Of a DNA stretch of 15,055 nucleotides, positions 14,938 through 15,055 are shown in pieces. A program made the position numbers and the translations under genes. Position 1 is the stretch's first letter; every line of letters begins with the position of its first letter. Under the pieces are notes generated by a model. The model did no database searches. It was not told the DNA's origin and saw only the letters and a list, made by a program, of their open reading frames with translations. The stretch covers positions 1 to 15,055 of the forward strand of contig JAMCRS010000149.1 of NCBI GenBank assembly GCA_023380675.1, written 5' to 3'. This DNA is from Chloroflexota bacterium (lineage in GTDB: Bacteria; Chloroflexota; Anaerolineae; UBA4142).

Positions 14938-15055
14938 TCAAAAGTCAGACAACCTGCGTAGGACAAGCTGCTGCGCCTTGGCCGGATGAGCGTCGAAATA
15001 GCGCCGCGCTTCAGGGAGATTAGTCCATCCCAGTCTGACTACGAGCCCTACGATC
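14938..15055 (-). CDS. C-terminal 38 residues of an unrecognised protein, cut by the right edge
   Basis: The frame enters at the right edge and ends with TGA at 14938-14940. The visible end reads VRLGWTNLPEARRYFDAHPA followed by KAQQLVLRRLSDF, an amphipathic, protein-like composition with normal codon choice. I do not recognise the family. It ends 18 bases before the HU promoter -35, a natural gene boundary on this strand. With so little sequence it could still be a chance frame. Confidence 0.45.
   Translation of the reverse strand, partial: IVGLVVRLGWTNLPEARRYFDAHPAKAQQLVLRRLSDF

Overview
The window is GC-rich, densely coding DNA with every convincing gene on the minus strand, so the biological reading order runs from the right edge to the left. 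The large membrane proteins carry extracytoplasmic tails with repeated 'YWRA..KP.GDY.V.VQL.D..G' and 'P.DLAPG.Y' signatures. I associate that architecture mainly with Chloroflexota and neighbouring deep-branching phyla, but this is a family impression and not a phylogenetic result.

The locus encodes a bacterial microcompartment (BMC) shell. All three shell classes are present: a pentameric vertex protein (BMC-P, EutN/CcmL family, 13902-14192), a hexamer (BMC-H, PduA/EutM family, 12066-12395 or -12500) and the start of a tandem-domain trimer (BMC-T, 1-491, cut by the left edge). Accessory genes are an EutJ-type actin/Hsp70-fold ATPase (5461-6306), an 80-residue protein resembling the N-terminal segment shared by EutT and EutQ (6279-6521), and a GTPase with a DUF697 domain and a zinc ribbon (12622-13758) that may stand in for EutP/PduV. 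No core enzyme (aldehyde dehydrogenase, PduL, lyase or hydrolase) is visible, so the cargo is unknown and may lie beyond the left edge.

The unusual part is what is interleaved with the shell genes: four very large membrane proteins on the same strand. One is a GT39/ArnT-like glycosyltransferase (9141-11570) and three are DUF2079 paralogues (6544-8988, 3025-5442, 511-2943). All four end in two copies of a related beta-sandwich-like domain. From 11570 to the left edge the genes lie close together: gaps are 152, 22, -28 (overlap), 18, 81 and 19 bases. EutJ and BMC-T are therefore embedded in, and probably co-transcribed with, a cell-surface membrane-protein cassette.

Right part: the tail of an unrecognised gene (14938-15055), then an HU-family DNA-binding gene (14481-14786) with its own near-consensus promoter and a probable terminator. 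BMC-P follows, with a near-consensus promoter (TTGACT-N16-TATAAT) that abuts a perfect 2 x 9 bp tandem repeat. A long hairpin followed by TTTT separates BMC-P from the GTPase. BMC-H has a textbook ribosome binding site inside a longer open frame that would add a basic 35-residue extension. A 483-base gene-free stretch (11583-12065) with a 54-base inverted-repeat structure precedes the membrane-protein/EutJ/BMC-T unit.
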